Shown: one piece after another, positions 12,641 through 23,600 of the stretch
Numbering within the stretch: position 1 is the first letter of the stretch
How the letters are laid out: the number at the start of each line of letters is the position of its first letter
Source: Siphonodentalium dalli
Taxonomy: Eukaryota > Mollusca > Scaphopoda > Gadilida > Siphonodentaliidae
Assembly: GCA_032622095.1 (NCBI GenBank)
Contig: CP136069.1
Coordinates: 199,921,239-199,985,238 of the forward strand
Length of the DNA stretch: 64,000 bases
Direction: 5' to 3'
Program-made: the position numbers and the translations under genes
Notes under the pieces: generated by a model
Seen by the model: the letters and a program-made list of their open reading frames with translations, nothing else
Database searches by the model: none
Told to the model about the DNA's origin: nothing

Positions 12641-12898
12641 TTTGACAAAAACCAAAAAGATGTTTAAAATTCTACAATTTAACACTGAGAGTATGTGCGG
12701 ATGTCGACTCGCATATATAAGAGAATGCATTGGCACAGGGCATAACTGTAACTATCACAATGTGGTCAAGAAGCCGGTTCCAATGATATCCATATTTGTA
12801 TGGTTCTATTGAGAAAGACCGAAGATATTTTATGTTTTGACAAAAACCAAAAAGATGTTTAAAATTCTACAATTTAACACTGAGAGTATGCGCGGATG
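12641..12898. repeat. 63-bp direct duplication flanking a family 1 fragment
   Basis: The segments 12641-12703 and 12836-12898 are the same 63 bp (starting TTTGACAAAAACC, ending GCGGATG) with a single T/C difference. Between them lies a family 1 fragment (about 12704-12835) broken inside a hairpin at GTCGACTCGC and ending in the long arm at GAAGATATTTTA. This is not a normal TTAA insertion. Confidence 0.85.
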
Positions 12899-13060
12899 TA
12901 AAAGTTAGGATGAACAAAGAATTATCAATGCAGCAAACAATCGGCTCAGTCGCTGATTGGTAGAAAATATCTGCTAATAATTATTGTAATGACAGCCGTG
13001 GAAAGGTGCATTAGTAGAGGTTTCATCTATCCAAAATCCACATTTTATGATCAAGATGAA

Positions 13061-13461
13061 TTAACCCTTTACCCAAACAGAAGGGGCCTGTGCCAATGCA
13101 TTCTCTTATATATGCGAGTCGACCATAGGTCGCCTCGCATATATAAGAGAATGCATTGGCTTAACACATTAAAAATTATAAAATTGTTAAAGAATGTAAG
13201 AAAAAATGGTAAAAAGTGTTAAAAAAAGATTTTTTTTAGGCCAATGCATTCTCTTATATATGCGAGGCGACCTATGGTCGACTCGCATATATAAGAGAAT
13301 GCATTGGCACAGGGTATAACTGTAACTATCACAATGTGGTCAAGGAGCCGATTCCAATGATATCCATATTTGTATGGTTCTATTGAGACAGACCGAAGAT
13401 ATTTTAGGCTGTTGAAGCTTTATTTGGCCGGTTTTGGCCGGTTTGTTGGGTAAAGGGTTAA
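13061..13461 (-). mobile_element. Family 1 TTAA element, copy 4
   Basis: Full-length with TTAA on both sides and the short arm on the left. Both hairpins are intact. The left end carries one extra A (CCCTTTACCCAAACA). Confidence 0.8.
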
Positions 13462-14103
13462 GAACTGGTTTCAAAGTTACTTGTGCGAAACCCACGAGAG
13501 TGCAACTATCATTAGTTGATGGTGGACTGTGTGGTGCCAACACAGATGGGAGGGGTAATCACCAGCGTGAGGGGAGCTTGGGGGACTGTGTAGGGCCACA
13601 GGGGGGAGATAACACCGGCGTTCGGGGGCGTTCGGTGATGCTTTTGGACCAATGATGCGCGTGCAGATGCTTCGATGCCCTGCTATAGGAGGCGAAATTC
13701 CCAGAGACCGGAAAGTGGTGAAACTGTACATGAATCATAAGAACCGGCAGTTGTTTGTGTTTCGCAATTGGAAAAAAAGGAGACAAACCTAGCCCTATAC
13801 TATACAATTACAAACATTGTGATTTGAGCCGCGAATGAGGTGTCGAGTACCATAAACCTCCATAATTTAATAGTGAAGGCGACTTTTGTAAATGACCAGA
13901 CAAATCGAACTCAAATGATGGGACATTCAAGCCCTCCATTCTACCCAATTACAAATAGCTTCAAATAAAATAAATCCCAACAAATAGATGGCTCATAATT
14001 ATGAATCATTTCTCGTCAATGCATGTTGTAACCCAAGAGTTATCAATATAAACTATGCTGAATCCAAATCAACAATGAAAGATATGCATTGGTAGAGACA
14101 AGT

Positions 14104-14353
14104 TTAATCCTTTTATCACAGGAGCTGTAGCATTGAAATAATGTGCCAGTGCATTCTCTCATATATGCGAGTCTTCCACAGGGAACCTCGAATATATAAG
14201 AGAATGCACTGGCTTAGCTGAATGTAAATATTGTTAGGCCAATGTATTCTCTTATATATGTGAGGCTCCCTATGGGAAATTCGTATATATAAGAAAATAC
14301 ATTGGCACAGGGTTTTGGCAAATTTCAGGAAGTCCCAGACATGGAAGGGTGTA
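14104..14353. mobile_element. Family 2 TTAA element, copy 3
   Basis: Left border TTAA then TCCTTTTATCACAGG; the right border is decayed (GAAGGGTGTAG). The hairpins have tips TCTTCCACAGGGAACC and GCTCCCTATGGGAAAT. Confidence 0.6.
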
Positions 14354-14593
14354 GCACACATTTTGTGTTACATGATTAGTAAATTACAAAAGAATGCTCA
14401 TATTACAAGTAGTGTATGTTATAGTATAGAGCCCTGTTCGTAATAATGATATTACTGACGATTTATGTTTGAAAATAAGATAATCCAGATACACTGGTTG
14501 AAAAACTGTTATATATGTATGTTCAAATTACCAGATTATTGGTACCATGATTTCAATAATGAGATCATTAATGAGTATTTATTAAACAAAGGA

Positions 14594-14993
14594 TTAACCC
14601 TTTACCCAACAGAAGGGCCCTGTGCCAATGCATTCTCTTATATATGCGAGTCGACCATAGGTCGCCTCGCATATATAAGAGAATGCATTGGCTTAACACA
14701 TTAAAAATTATAAAATTGTTAAAGATTGTAAGAAAAAATGGTAAAAAGTGTTAAAACAAGATTTTTTTTAGGCCAATGCATTCTCTTATATATACGAGGC
14801 GACCTATGGTCGACTCGCATATATAAGAGAATGCATTGGCACAGGGCATAACTGTAACTATCACAATGTGGTCAAGAAGCCGGTTCCAATGATATCCATA
14901 TTTGTATGGTTCTATTGAGAAAGACCGAAGATATTTTAGGCTGTTGAAGCTTTATTTGGCCGGGTTTGGCCGGTTTGTTGGGTAAAGGGTTAA
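14594..14993 (-). mobile_element. Family 1 TTAA element, copy 5
   Basis: Full-length with TTAA on both sides and the short arm on the left. It has the same GAAAGACC variant in the long arm as the fragment at 12704-12835, suggesting these two are closely related. Confidence 0.8.
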
Positions 14994-15184
14994 GATAATT
15001 CTGCCACTGAGGCAATGTGTTCACAAGAAAATATCCGCGAAGTGCCCGTCGAAATCAAATAATATTTAAGATCACGTAGATCGCCGGACATTCACGACGA
15101 CCACTGTTTGGTACTTAGCGACCGGAAGAGAGGGTGAATGTATTTCATAGGGTTTATTATCGTTAAAAGTTACCCGGCGCACGT

Positions 15185-15435
15185 TTAACCCTTCCATGAC
15201 TGGAGCTTCCTGAAATTTTGCGAAAATCCTGTGCCAATACATTCTCTTATATATGCTAGTCTTACATAGGAAGCCTCGCATATATAAGAGAGCACATTGG
15301 CTAACAATATTTACCTTAACCTTGTAAGCGAGTGCATTCTCTTATATGCATAGGGGGACTTGCATATATAAGATAATGCACTGGTACAGGTTCTTTAATG
15401 CTGCACCAGCGCAGCTCCCATCACGAAAGGGTTAA
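15185..15435. mobile_element. Family 2 TTAA element, copy 4
   Basis: TTAA lies on both sides. The left end is CCCTTCCATGACTGGAGCTT and the right end GCGCAGCTCCCATCACGAAA then GGG. The hairpins are partly decayed. Confidence 0.7.
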
Positions 15436-15719
15436 TTCAGATATAAGTTCGTAAAAGTTTGTGAGTAAATTTTGCGTGGTTCTTTCGAAAGAAAAAAAAA
15501 CAACAAACAACAAAGCATTATATGACTACCGGCCTTGACTAGTTTCATGTTCTCAGTTACCACCAGACTTACTACAGGAACATGTCCTACAGTGTCCTAA
15601 AATGAGTTATAAGTTGTTGCTAGGAGGCGTTTAGAAGGCAAAGAAAGAATCATCAGTGTATGGATACTTTATTCTCCACAGCAATATGTCAACGATATAA
15701 CCCTAGCTGGTAAGCAAGC

Positions 15720-15785
15720 ACACGTGATCGCAAGTAGACCACGTGATGTTATCACCAAGTAGACCACGTGATCGCAAGTAGACAA
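15720..15785. repeat. Short CACGTGATCGCAAGTAGAC repeat, about three units
   Basis: Three near-copies of ACCACGTGAT with AAGTAGAC between, in intron 7. They carry palindromic CACGTG (E-box-like) cores; function is unknown. Confidence 0.5.
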
Positions 15786-15811
15786 CTCTTTATGAAAGTG
15801 GAACGACAACG

Positions 15812-16074
15812 TTAAACCCTTTCATGACGGCAGCTGCGCTGGTGCAGCATTACAGATCCTGTGCCAGTGCATTCTCTCATATATGCGAGTCTCCCACAGG
15901 GACCCTCACATATATAAGAGAAATCACCGGCTTACAAAGTCAAGGCAAACATTTTTAGGCAAATGTATTATCTTATATATGTGAGGCCCCCTATGGGACA
16001 CTCGCATATATAAGGGAATGCATTGGCACAGGGTTTTCCCCAAATTTCAGGAAGTTCCAGTCATGGAAGGGTTA
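15812..16074. mobile_element. Family 2 TTAA element, copy 5
   Basis: The left border TTAA is followed by ACCCTTTCATGACGG. The right end reads CAGTCATGGAAGGG then TTAT. The first hairpin tip is TCTCCCACAGGGACCC. Confidence 0.65.
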
Positions 16075-16424
16075 TTTGATTGTATATGGATAGGGGCTTT
16101 AAAGACCCCTGTCCGGAAACGCTTTTATCAGTTAATATTGATTTTATATCGATATATAATGCGATAATCAATTGGAACATTTTTGTTACTAGTTTTAGAA
16201 TGTTTAGATATAGTTATCCCGCATGCTACGCCTCGAGCGAACGCGAGCAGTAAAATGTCCCAATTTGATTCTATGTATATTATACCATGAAATTTGAAAT
16301 AAAATCAGTATTAATTGTTATAAGCATTTCCGGACAGGTGAATTCGGTTCATATTTATTATTGTATACATAGGAATCTATATTAAACTTGTTATCGAAAG
16401 ATATTTAAAGAAAGCCGAAAAGAT

Positions 16425-16490
16425 ATGTCATATGACGTCATATCAGTAATTGTTTGTATGTCATATGACGTCATATCAGTAATTGTTTGG
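16425..16490. repeat. 34-bp direct duplication with TGACGTCA
   Basis: Two copies of a unit containing GTCATATGACGTCATATCAG then TAATTGTTTG. Each carries the palindrome TGACGTCA, a CRE-like sequence. The location in intron 7 suggests nothing specific. Confidence 0.55.
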
Positions 16491-16866
16491 ACCTTTTTCT
16501 GAACAACTGATACACGAGCGACAACTCTAGAATGTTCGTGTGAAAACATAATTCCAATATTTCCACTGGTTGTTCAGATTCAAACGAATATTAAATTTTG
16601 TGTCTAAGCATATATTTACCATTTAGCTTGCGCCGTCTGCGCTATAATTGACATGCGAACTATGCTGTATACATGTTAAGCTAAGCAAAAACCATTTTAA
16701 ATATATTGACTAAAAATACTGTTAAATACAATGTATTTTCCAATCTATACTGCTGATAGACCTTACTCAGGGGTTCCACCAAGCTGTATTTTATTTTCGA
16801 ACATGTTGAGAGGCCAATTCGAAGTATGCATTTCATGGCTCAAGCTAGTAAGTGTCGTGTGAGCTC

Positions 16867-17127
16867 TTGACCCTTTCATGACTGGAGCTTCTTGGAATGT
16901 TGCAAAATCCCTGTGCCAATGCATTCATTTATAGATGCGAGTCTCCCAAAAGGGCGCCTCGCATATATAAGAGAATGCACTGGCCTAACAATATTTATCT
17001 TGACATTGTAAGCCAGTGCAATCCTTTACACGCGAGACTCCCTGTTGGAACTCGCATGTATAAGATAATGCACTGGCACAGTGTCTTTAATGACGCACCA
17101 GCGCAGCTCCCACCATGAAAGAGTTAA
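16867..17127. mobile_element. Family 2 TTAA element, copy 6
   Basis: The left border is TTGA (changed from TTAA), then CCCTTTCATGACTGGAGCTT. The right end is GCGCAGCTCCCACCATGAAA then GAG and TTAA. Confidence 0.65.
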
Positions 17128-17262
17128 AGCGACTAGGCTATTTGATGTTAAAGATGCTCTGTCAAATTTGACCCCCAAACAATTACCATCCGGACGTGTT
17201 CTTTACCAGAAAATAATTAGATTGGTTACACGGACCCATTAACAGGAGGTGTTGATGTAGAG

Positions 17263-17386
17263 ATATCCACCCTGGTCAAGTGGTCCTGCTAATGTGCTAC
17301 GATGCTGGTGGGTCCTGTTGAATTGCTTTGATGGACCCACCAACATCGTATCAGGCGGGCAGGATCACTTGACCAGGGGATGATAT
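17263..17386. repeat. Imperfect inverted repeat related to the 54 kb minisatellite
   Basis: The arms CACCCTGGTCAAGTGGTCCT and AGGATCACTTGACCAGGG are inverted copies. The middle contains GTGCTACGATGCTGGTGGGT then CCTG, close to the reverse complement of the minisatellite unit at 54140-55450. Confidence 0.6.
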
Positions 17387-17414
17387 GAATACATATTCTG
17401 TAGTTTGGCAGTCA

Positions 17415-17810
17415 GGTCTAAACATATGGTGCTTGACATTTGCCGAATGAGGTCCCCTGAAGCGGGCTAGCATCACTAAATTCACCTACTTGGGACCTCA
17501 TTCTGCTTAAGCATATTCTTTTCTGGAAAGTATCTTTAACGTCAAGATTTTCAGTTTCTTTAGAAACCTCTTTATAAAATTACTATATATTTTTTATATT
17601 GGTTTTTATATATCCCCAAATTGGCTAACGACGCAATGCATAATCGAGGTGCACAATCAGAGTTTGGGTCTCCCATAGCAGATGAGGTCATGCATGATGA
17701 GGCCATATTGGATGAATTTGGTGACGCTATCCCGCTGTGCGAGGTAGCGTTACAAAATTAACCCTCTGGGGACCGCATTCTGCAAATGTTCGGCACCATA
17801 TTTTCCGACC
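17415..17810. mobile_element. Family 4 foldback element, copy 1
   Basis: The inverted ends read GGTGCTTGACATTTGCCGAA then TGAGGTCCCC on the left, and GGGGACCGCATTCTGCAAAT then GTTCGGCACC on the right. The interior has AATTGGCTAACGACGCAATG, shared by all copies of the family. Non-coding. Confidence 0.65.
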
Positions 17811-18334
17811 TGTTGTTATAAGCCTTACAATCAGGATGCTGCTACCGAACCCAGGGTTATATTATCACAATCAGAAGATTAAATGAAACAACTAAACTAC
17901 GGTCAACAAGTTTTGTTTTCAGCGTAAACTACAGTTGCTTAAATACTCCCTCTAAAGCCGATGTTTCAAGACTTAAATGCAAATAAAAGGTGAGCTCAAG
18001 AAAACAACTTAATATGACGTCACAGCGTGAAAATTCAACTTAATATGACGTCACAACGTGGAAATTCAACACACACATCTGACGACGCAGCACAAATCAC
18101 TCGCAATTTTCATGAAACGGACAACCACATACTGTTAACATGATTATAAAATAATCGGCTAGAGGGTTCAAATTGGCATAATAAATATATTCGCAAAAGC
18201 ATACAAATTTATATACTGGAAGCATTTTGGCATTGGTAGGCATATATATAGAAGTAACAAGCTTTCCCGCAACGCATTATGGCCACTGGGTAACGTCTCG
18301 TGGTTAGCATTCAATGTGAATCGGATATACTAAC

Positions 18335-18441
18335 TGGACGTTGGCATTTGGCTTTGTGAGCCTGCCATCAGATCAGCCATCGTCTGTCCACCCGAGGTTC
18401 TCGTATTGGTTTCGTGTGAGACGAGATCCTGGAGTCCAGTT
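18335..18441 (-). CDS. IF protein exon 7: tail linker exon with weak donor over a stop codon
   Basis: I found this exon by reading for an acceptor in the right phase. TGTTTCAG|A completes AGA (Arg428), followed by TGLQDLVSHETN, which matches the usual IF sequence after the rod (R-x-G-L-x-x-L/V-V). The Ser/Thr/Gln-rich linker continues to SQMPTS. The only donor compatible with exon 8 is CCA|GTTAGT (non-consensus T at +3). It leaves one base (A), which with the AT of exon 8 makes Asn464. If this donor is not used, the frame runs AGT TAG (stop at 18330-18332), giving a 464-residue short-tailed protein. Both outcomes are structurally sensible. The linker contains no basic nuclear signal. Confidence 0.78.
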
Positions 18442-18819
18442 CTGAAACATACAACACATTAGATTCGTGAGAGAGATGATTTGTTAGCAAAAGTGCATAA
18501 GGCCAAATACAAAATATAATTTGAGTTTCAGACACCGCCGCATTGAAAACAATGCCCGCATTGGACGTTTTAACTTTTATATCGATTTTTTATTTATGAC
18601 AAAACACAGTCAATTTGTTTTTTTTCAAAATTATTTTGGTATGTTTTTACCAACATTTCCATCCGTGTTGAGCATTAATGTGTTGGCAGTCCAACATGCT
18701 TCTGATTTACAGCTGACTGATACCTGGATGAATGAGAAGGGGTAGCAACTTACAGTTGTCAAGATATATACATGTACTCATGTTGTATGTTTATTACTCG
18801 AGATTCACATTAACAGCTA

Positions 18820-18995
18820 CAGTAATGCCCTAAGTAATTGACCACTTAACCACAGCAGAATTATGGGTAATTTTTCAGGATTTAGTCGGAAATATGGCTT
18901 GTTGCCATTCATAGGAAAGCTCTCACCGAGAGTGGTTAAGTGGTCAATTACTTTGACCGCTGTGGTTAAGTGGTCAATTACTTTGGGCATTACCG
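18820..18995. mobile_element. Family 5 foldback element, copy 2 (rearranged)
   Basis: The ends are CAGTAATGCCC and GGGCATTACCG inside TA dinucleotides. Compared with the palindromic copy at 42101-42312, the right arm is shortened and a unit GTGGTTAAGTGGTCAATTAC is present twice. Confidence 0.65.
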
Positions 18996-19063
18996 TATCT
19001 TACTATTTACTTCTTGTGGAAATAGGGAAGAGTGACTCCCGCCGAGCTTCAAAGGGGGGACAC

Positions 19064-19770
19064 ATCGTCATCATCATCCTCATCATCACTTCGTCATCAT
19101 CATCGTCATCATCACCTGCAGCACCACCACCGTCATCATCATCGTCATCATCATCGTCATCATCATCGTCATCATCATCCTCATCATCACTTCGTCATCA
19201 TCATCGTCATCATCACCAGCAGCACCACCATCGTCATCATCATCGTCATCATCACTTCGTCATCATCATCGTCATCATCACCAGCAGCACCACCATCGTC
19301 ATCATCATCGTCATCATCACTTCGTCATCATCATCGTCATCATCACCAGCAGCACCACCATCGTCATCATCATCGTCATCATCACTTCGTCATCATCATC
19401 GTCATCATCACCAGCAGCACCACCATCGTCATCATCATCGTCATCATCACTTCGTCATCATCATCGTCATCATCACCAGCAGCACCACCATCGTCATCAT
19501 CATCGTCATCATCACTTCGTCATCATCATCGTCATCATCACCAGCAGCACCACCATCGTCATCATCATCGTCATCATCACTTCGTCATCATCATCGTCAT
19601 CATCACCAGCAGCACCACCATCGTCATCATCATCGTCATCATCACCAGCAGCACCACCATCGTCATCATCATCGTCATCATCATCGTCATCATCATCGTC
19701 ATCATCACCAGCAGCACCACCATCGTCATCATCATCGTCATCATCATCGTCATCATCATCGTCATCATCA
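19064..19770. repeat. CAT-rich 65-bp minisatellite
   Basis: A 65-bp higher-order unit starts CTTCGTCATCATCATCGTCA and contains CACCAGCAGCACCACCATCG. It recurs at 19190, 19255, 19320, 19385, 19450, 19515 and 19580, with irregular GTCATCATCATC units at both ends. It contains no stop in several frames, so long His-, Ser- or Asp-rich frames appear; no codon or splice evidence supports translation. It lies in intron 6, 22 bp from the exon 6 donor. Confidence 0.9.
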
Positions 19771-19792
19771 GTACTATATAGGCATATCTCAC

Positions 19793-20013
19793 CTGTTTTC
19801 TTCACCCTCCAATAGACCTCTGTAGCAACAAATTTCGAGCTCAAGAGTCATCTTGGCGTCCATCAATGTCTGCATCTGCGCCAGAACACTCTCCAGTTCT
19901 TGTTGCACATCAGCCATCGCCTCCTTGTGGTCCCGGTTACAATCTTCCAGTTCTTTCCTTAGTTCCTCAATCTGGCTCTTCAAAGCTCTCTCATTGGCCA
20001 ACAGCCTGGCATT
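19793..20013 (-). CDS. IF protein exon 6: end of coil 2 with the rod-end consensus
   Basis: The acceptor TTTATTAG|AAT is phase 0. The exon encodes 73 residues (355-427) plus AG of codon 428. It runs from NARLLANERALKSQ through MTLELEICCYRGLLEGEEN. The C-terminal Y-R-x-L-L-E-G-E-E is the diagnostic helix-termination motif of IF proteins and is intact; a CC pair precedes it. The donor AG|GTGAGA sits 22 bp from a large CAT-rich minisatellite. If the following intron were retained, translation would stop at once (..EENR then TGA), giving a tailless 428-residue rod. Confidence 0.95.
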
Positions 20014-20561
20014 CTAATAAATACGACATACAGTACGTAAGGAGTGTCCGAAAAGAAAAACACTCAACATAGGGGGGGGGGGGGGTGTAGCTGGATAAGA
20101 CAGACAAAACAACAATGAAATCCTATGATGGAATTGCTTTGTTCAGTGCAATTGTTTTCCTCGTAAGAAGCGGGTCCCACCCCATGACATTGTGTTATAA
20201 AAGAAACAAAATATGTGGTAAATATTTGAACTAGTAGCCCCCACCGTCTCTCGATTAATGGTCTATTTTTATCAAGTTTATAAACCTGAACATTTAAAAT
20301 AATTTTAGTAGTCATCATTTGTCTTTAAACTTGAATTTGGAAAACAATTTACATGGCATTTACATGGCATTGGAAAAATCTACGATCGGGGACCAGAGAC
20401 AACTACACACACCGAACCTTGTATCCTGGACCCCCCCCCCCCCGTGCAACGTGCTTAATATTTTACCCAGCATATAACAATTTTTATTTTATTTACAATT
20501 TGGGTGAAAATTTACGGGTTCGAAAACCATGCAGCCCATTAAACAATTGCTGTTAACTTAC
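20014..20561. other. Intron 5
   Basis: Unique sequence with a poly-G tract near 20072-20085 and a poly-C tract near 20431-20443. Nothing else seen. Confidence 0.5.
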
Positions 20562-20687
20562 CTCGCTTTGAAGATCATTAAGTTTGCCGGTAAGGTCAGT
20601 GATCTTGGTCTTGAGACGTGTATTCTCCGTCTTCATGGTCGATGATTCGGCGTTATCTCTAGTTGAGCCGGCTCTGATGTCACGTAA
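20562..20687 (-). CDS. IF protein exon 5: coil 2
   Basis: The 126-bp exon is phase 0 at both ends (acceptor CCTTTTTCAG|TTA, donor GAG|GTAAGT). It encodes 42 residues (313-354), beginning LRDIRAGSTRDNAES and ending TDLTGKLNDLQSE. The frame is open only with these splice borders. Its content is coiled-coil: regular Leu/Ile with Lys, Glu and Asn between. Confidence 0.9.
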
Positions 20688-21328
20688 CTGAAAAAGGATG
20701 ATACCAACACAATGAATTATTCTCAACACATTACAGATAATAATGCTGAAGAAGAATATGAGCCTTTAAATGCATGGCGGCATTGAATACCATGCAGTTA
20801 GTCAGTTATAGTTCGATTTGTAGTGTCGTTTACTTTATATTTGTTTAAGCCTTTATGGAGCCCCAGCAAGAGAGAACAATGCACTGATGACTGTCGTCTG
20901 ATTGGGTCCGTGTGAGGCTCCACACGGGAGTGTTATATATCCGATTTCATGACGAGAGCTGCGCTGGTGCAGCATTAAATATCCTGTGCCAGTGCATTAT
21001 CTTATTATTATAATTATTTGATTGGCAGTTGTGGAAAGGTCTACTGCGTTTGCATGTGGAACCTAATTTGGTTTTTATTCCATTTTGAAGAGGAATATAT
21101 CCTCTATGAAATATTCAAAATATGCTAAAATCCGATTTGAGCATTTTTTGGCAATTCAAGATGGCTGCCATTTCCGATATGTCAGGTTGCTGCAATTATA
21201 GTGAGAAAATCGTGTTATGTGTATACACATTAAGGCATAACGCCACCTTTTTATGCACAATTGGAACTCCCCGTCCAAGATGGCCGCCAAGATGGTGGCC
21301 GGAACATGGAAAGGTCTACTGCGCTTAC
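20688..21328. other. Intron 4 with a family 2 fragment
   Basis: A truncated family 2 end lies at about 20943-21007 (TTTCATGACGAGAGCTGCGC to CCAGTGCATTATCTTATTA), broken inside the first hairpin arm. The rest is unremarkable. Confidence 0.55.
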
Positions 21329-21490
21329 CTGGGTCTCCATTCTCATCTCGCAGTCACCTCGGATGACATCCAACTGTCTGTCGAATTCAGACTGAATTTC
21401 TCTGACAGCCTTTGACAGCTCTCCCTTCCACATGTCCTGTGTCTCCTGGGAATGGTCAGCATCGAGCAATGCCTTCATCTCAGCCAATTG
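21329..21490 (-). CDS. IF protein exon 4: end of coil 1B, linker L12 and start of coil 2
   Basis: The 162-bp exon is phase 0 at both ends (acceptor TTTTAATAG|CAA, donor CAG|GTAAGC). It encodes residues 259-312, from QLAEMKALLDADHS to GDCEMRMETQ. MWKGELSKAVREIQSEFD resembles the conserved start of coil 2 in IF proteins (W-x-x-E-L-x-x-A-x-x-x-I). It follows exon 3 in frame without insertion or loss. Confidence 0.92.
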
Positions 21491-23600
21491 CTATTAAAAG
21501 ATAAATGGTTATCATGATCATTATAAAATACATTTCAAATGCATTCCACAATCAATTAGTTCCAATGCGCGTGCAAAATATAAACATCATACACAAAACA
21601 AAAAATAAATATAATTTTGCCCTTGCATCCTGCTAGGCGCAAAATAGACACATCCTACACAAAACACATATATAATACAACACTTAAAGTCTATGATCGT
21701 CACTTCACGACAATAAGCTAGCTATATTCTCAACACATAATTTGAAGAGGTGAGTCTTATACGATCAACTTGAGGATGCGTTGTGTGTTCAGTGTAATCA
21801 GCCTGCATGATTCACGATGAGTTTTCGATTGTTTTGCGGAGTCAACTTACGTATTAAATGATTAACGTCGACATCTCTAATTGTGCTTTGTTTATAAATA
21901 CAAATAAGGTAAGTAAAAAGCATAAATACAATAATACAATGTTTGATGTAACATCAGTTACATGTATTTATTACATGATCCGACTGATTCCATATATTAA
22001 CCCTTTTCCCAACAAACCGGCCAAAACCGGCCAAATAAAGCTTCAACAGCCTAAAATATCTTCGGTCTTTCTCAATAGAACCATACAAATATGGATATCA
22101 TTGGAACCGGCTTCTTGACCACATTGTGATAGTTACAGTTATGCCCTGTGCCATTCTCTTATATATGCGAGTCGACCATAGGTCGCCTCGCATATATAAG
22201 AGAATGCATTGGCCTAAAAAAAATCTTTTTTTTAACACTTTTTACCATTTTTTCTTACATTCTTTAACAATTTTATAATTTTGAATGTGTTAAGCCAATG
22301 CATTCTCTTATATATGCGAGGCGACCTATGGTCGACTCGCATATATAAGAGAATGCATTGGCACAGGGCACTTCTGTTGGGTAAAGGGTTAAGACTAATA
22401 TTAGAAACGATGAACACTTTTCCGTTTCTATTATGTCAAATATTTCAGATTTATACATACGTCTTATTTATGTGGGACGAATTCTTTAGTGCGGGAAAAA
22501 AACGCACATTTACGCGAAACGTCATCGCATGACTAAAAAGGCCGCTGTTAGTTTCACGTCCCATTGATTGCTTTAAGTATCTGTTATGTATGTTTTGGAT
22601 CAAGTCATAAATATAATCTATAACTCGTCCCCAGATTAGAGCAAAATTTATAAAAACCCGTCCAGTAAATTGAAAGGCTCGGTCAAATAAGTACATGGTA
22701 TGGATATCTGGTTGTGTGACCACAACAATGCCAACCCCATGTGGTGTGCGGCTACCGACAGCATTAAGTACGCGGTAGATTAATCATCGCACACTATTGT
22801 CATATACATGTAGTTACAACTATTATGACAGGGTAACATGACACCAGATGAGGTTTGACAAACAACAATAATATATACATGAGGGTGTTAGCAGTCCAAC
22901 AGGCTGGGGAGTTACAGGTGACTGCTACATAGATGAGTGAGAAGAGACAGCAACAGTTGTCAAATATATTTGTCATTTCTTATATGGGGTAAAAGGTATA
23001 TCAAATCAAAAGAACACTACTCTTTTCCGCATTACTCAATCTTTTATAGCTAAAACAGAGCGTTTTGAACAAACCCATGTATGGTAAATTTTCGCTTTCA
23101 TCTTTCAACTCACTGAGTTCTAGCGTTTTCTTCATAACCGAGATTGGAATACAGATGGAAACCCGACATCCGCAGCACACACACTCTGCACACTTCTTTA
23201 TAAACAGTTTGCTATATCTGCTATGTATTTTTATGTATGTTCCATGATTGTATTAGGAGAGTTTTGTAACTTGTGCCCTGATCCCTATGTATATTATTTC
23301 TAAATACATTAAAATATGTTTAAAAGTAAAGTCAAATATATACATGTACCCATGTTGTATGTTTTTCACGGAAGGTCTCGAGCTTCACATCAGCAGCTTT
23401 CCTAGGCTGTGTTTACGTCTTGTGAAAAGGGAAGAGTGACCCCCGTAGAGCTTCAAAAGGGGGACAATCAATTAAGTGATGCAGTTCATCGCCAAAATGA
23501 TTCAGTATTCAGCTAAAATCTTGTTTTTAGCGCAGAAAGGGTTAATTAAACAATAGGTCCGAGAAACAGATGACCATACACATCGAATAAGTTTACTCAC
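21491..23600. other. Intron 3
   Basis: It holds a family 1 element (21997-22392) and a short dispersed repeat near 23253-23325 (AACTTGTGCCCTGATCCCTA), also seen at 49665-49735, about 50800 and 62490. Otherwise nothing seen. Confidence 0.5.
21997..22392 (+). mobile_element. Family 1 TTAA element, copy 6
   Basis: TTAA on both sides, long arm left. The left end reads CCCTTTTCCCAACA, and the first hairpin lacks a few bases of its outer arm (CCATTCTCTTATATA). Confidence 0.78.

Larger units (their letters stand above)
9207..18334. other. Intron 7 (9.1 kb), repeat-rich
   Basis: It holds a short AACCACCATAA-type array (about 9610-9715), the family 6 foldback (10371-10724), five family 2 copies, two full family 1 copies and a fragment flanked by a 63-bp duplication, an inverted repeat (17263-17386) and a family 4 element. 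Sequence at 12397-12465 resembles 33866-33940 (CCAAATGGAGC). No coding signal is seen. Confidence 0.5.
18442..19792. other. Intron 6
   Basis: It consists largely of a rearranged family 5 foldback (18820-18995) and the 65-bp minisatellite (19064-19770), which almost touches the exon 6 donor. Confidence 0.6.

Noticed and set aside
18863-19844. His/Ser-rich and Asp-rich frames of up to 320 codons
   Set aside because: They translate a CAT-rich minisatellite and a neighbouring foldback element. Similar low-complexity frames appear in several phases, as expected for a repeat.
22273-22458. Recurrent short peptide containing CILLYMRVDHRSPRIYKR in many places
   Set aside because: It is the translation of the hairpin arms of family 1 and 2 elements; identical frames appear wherever the hairpin occurs, on both strands.
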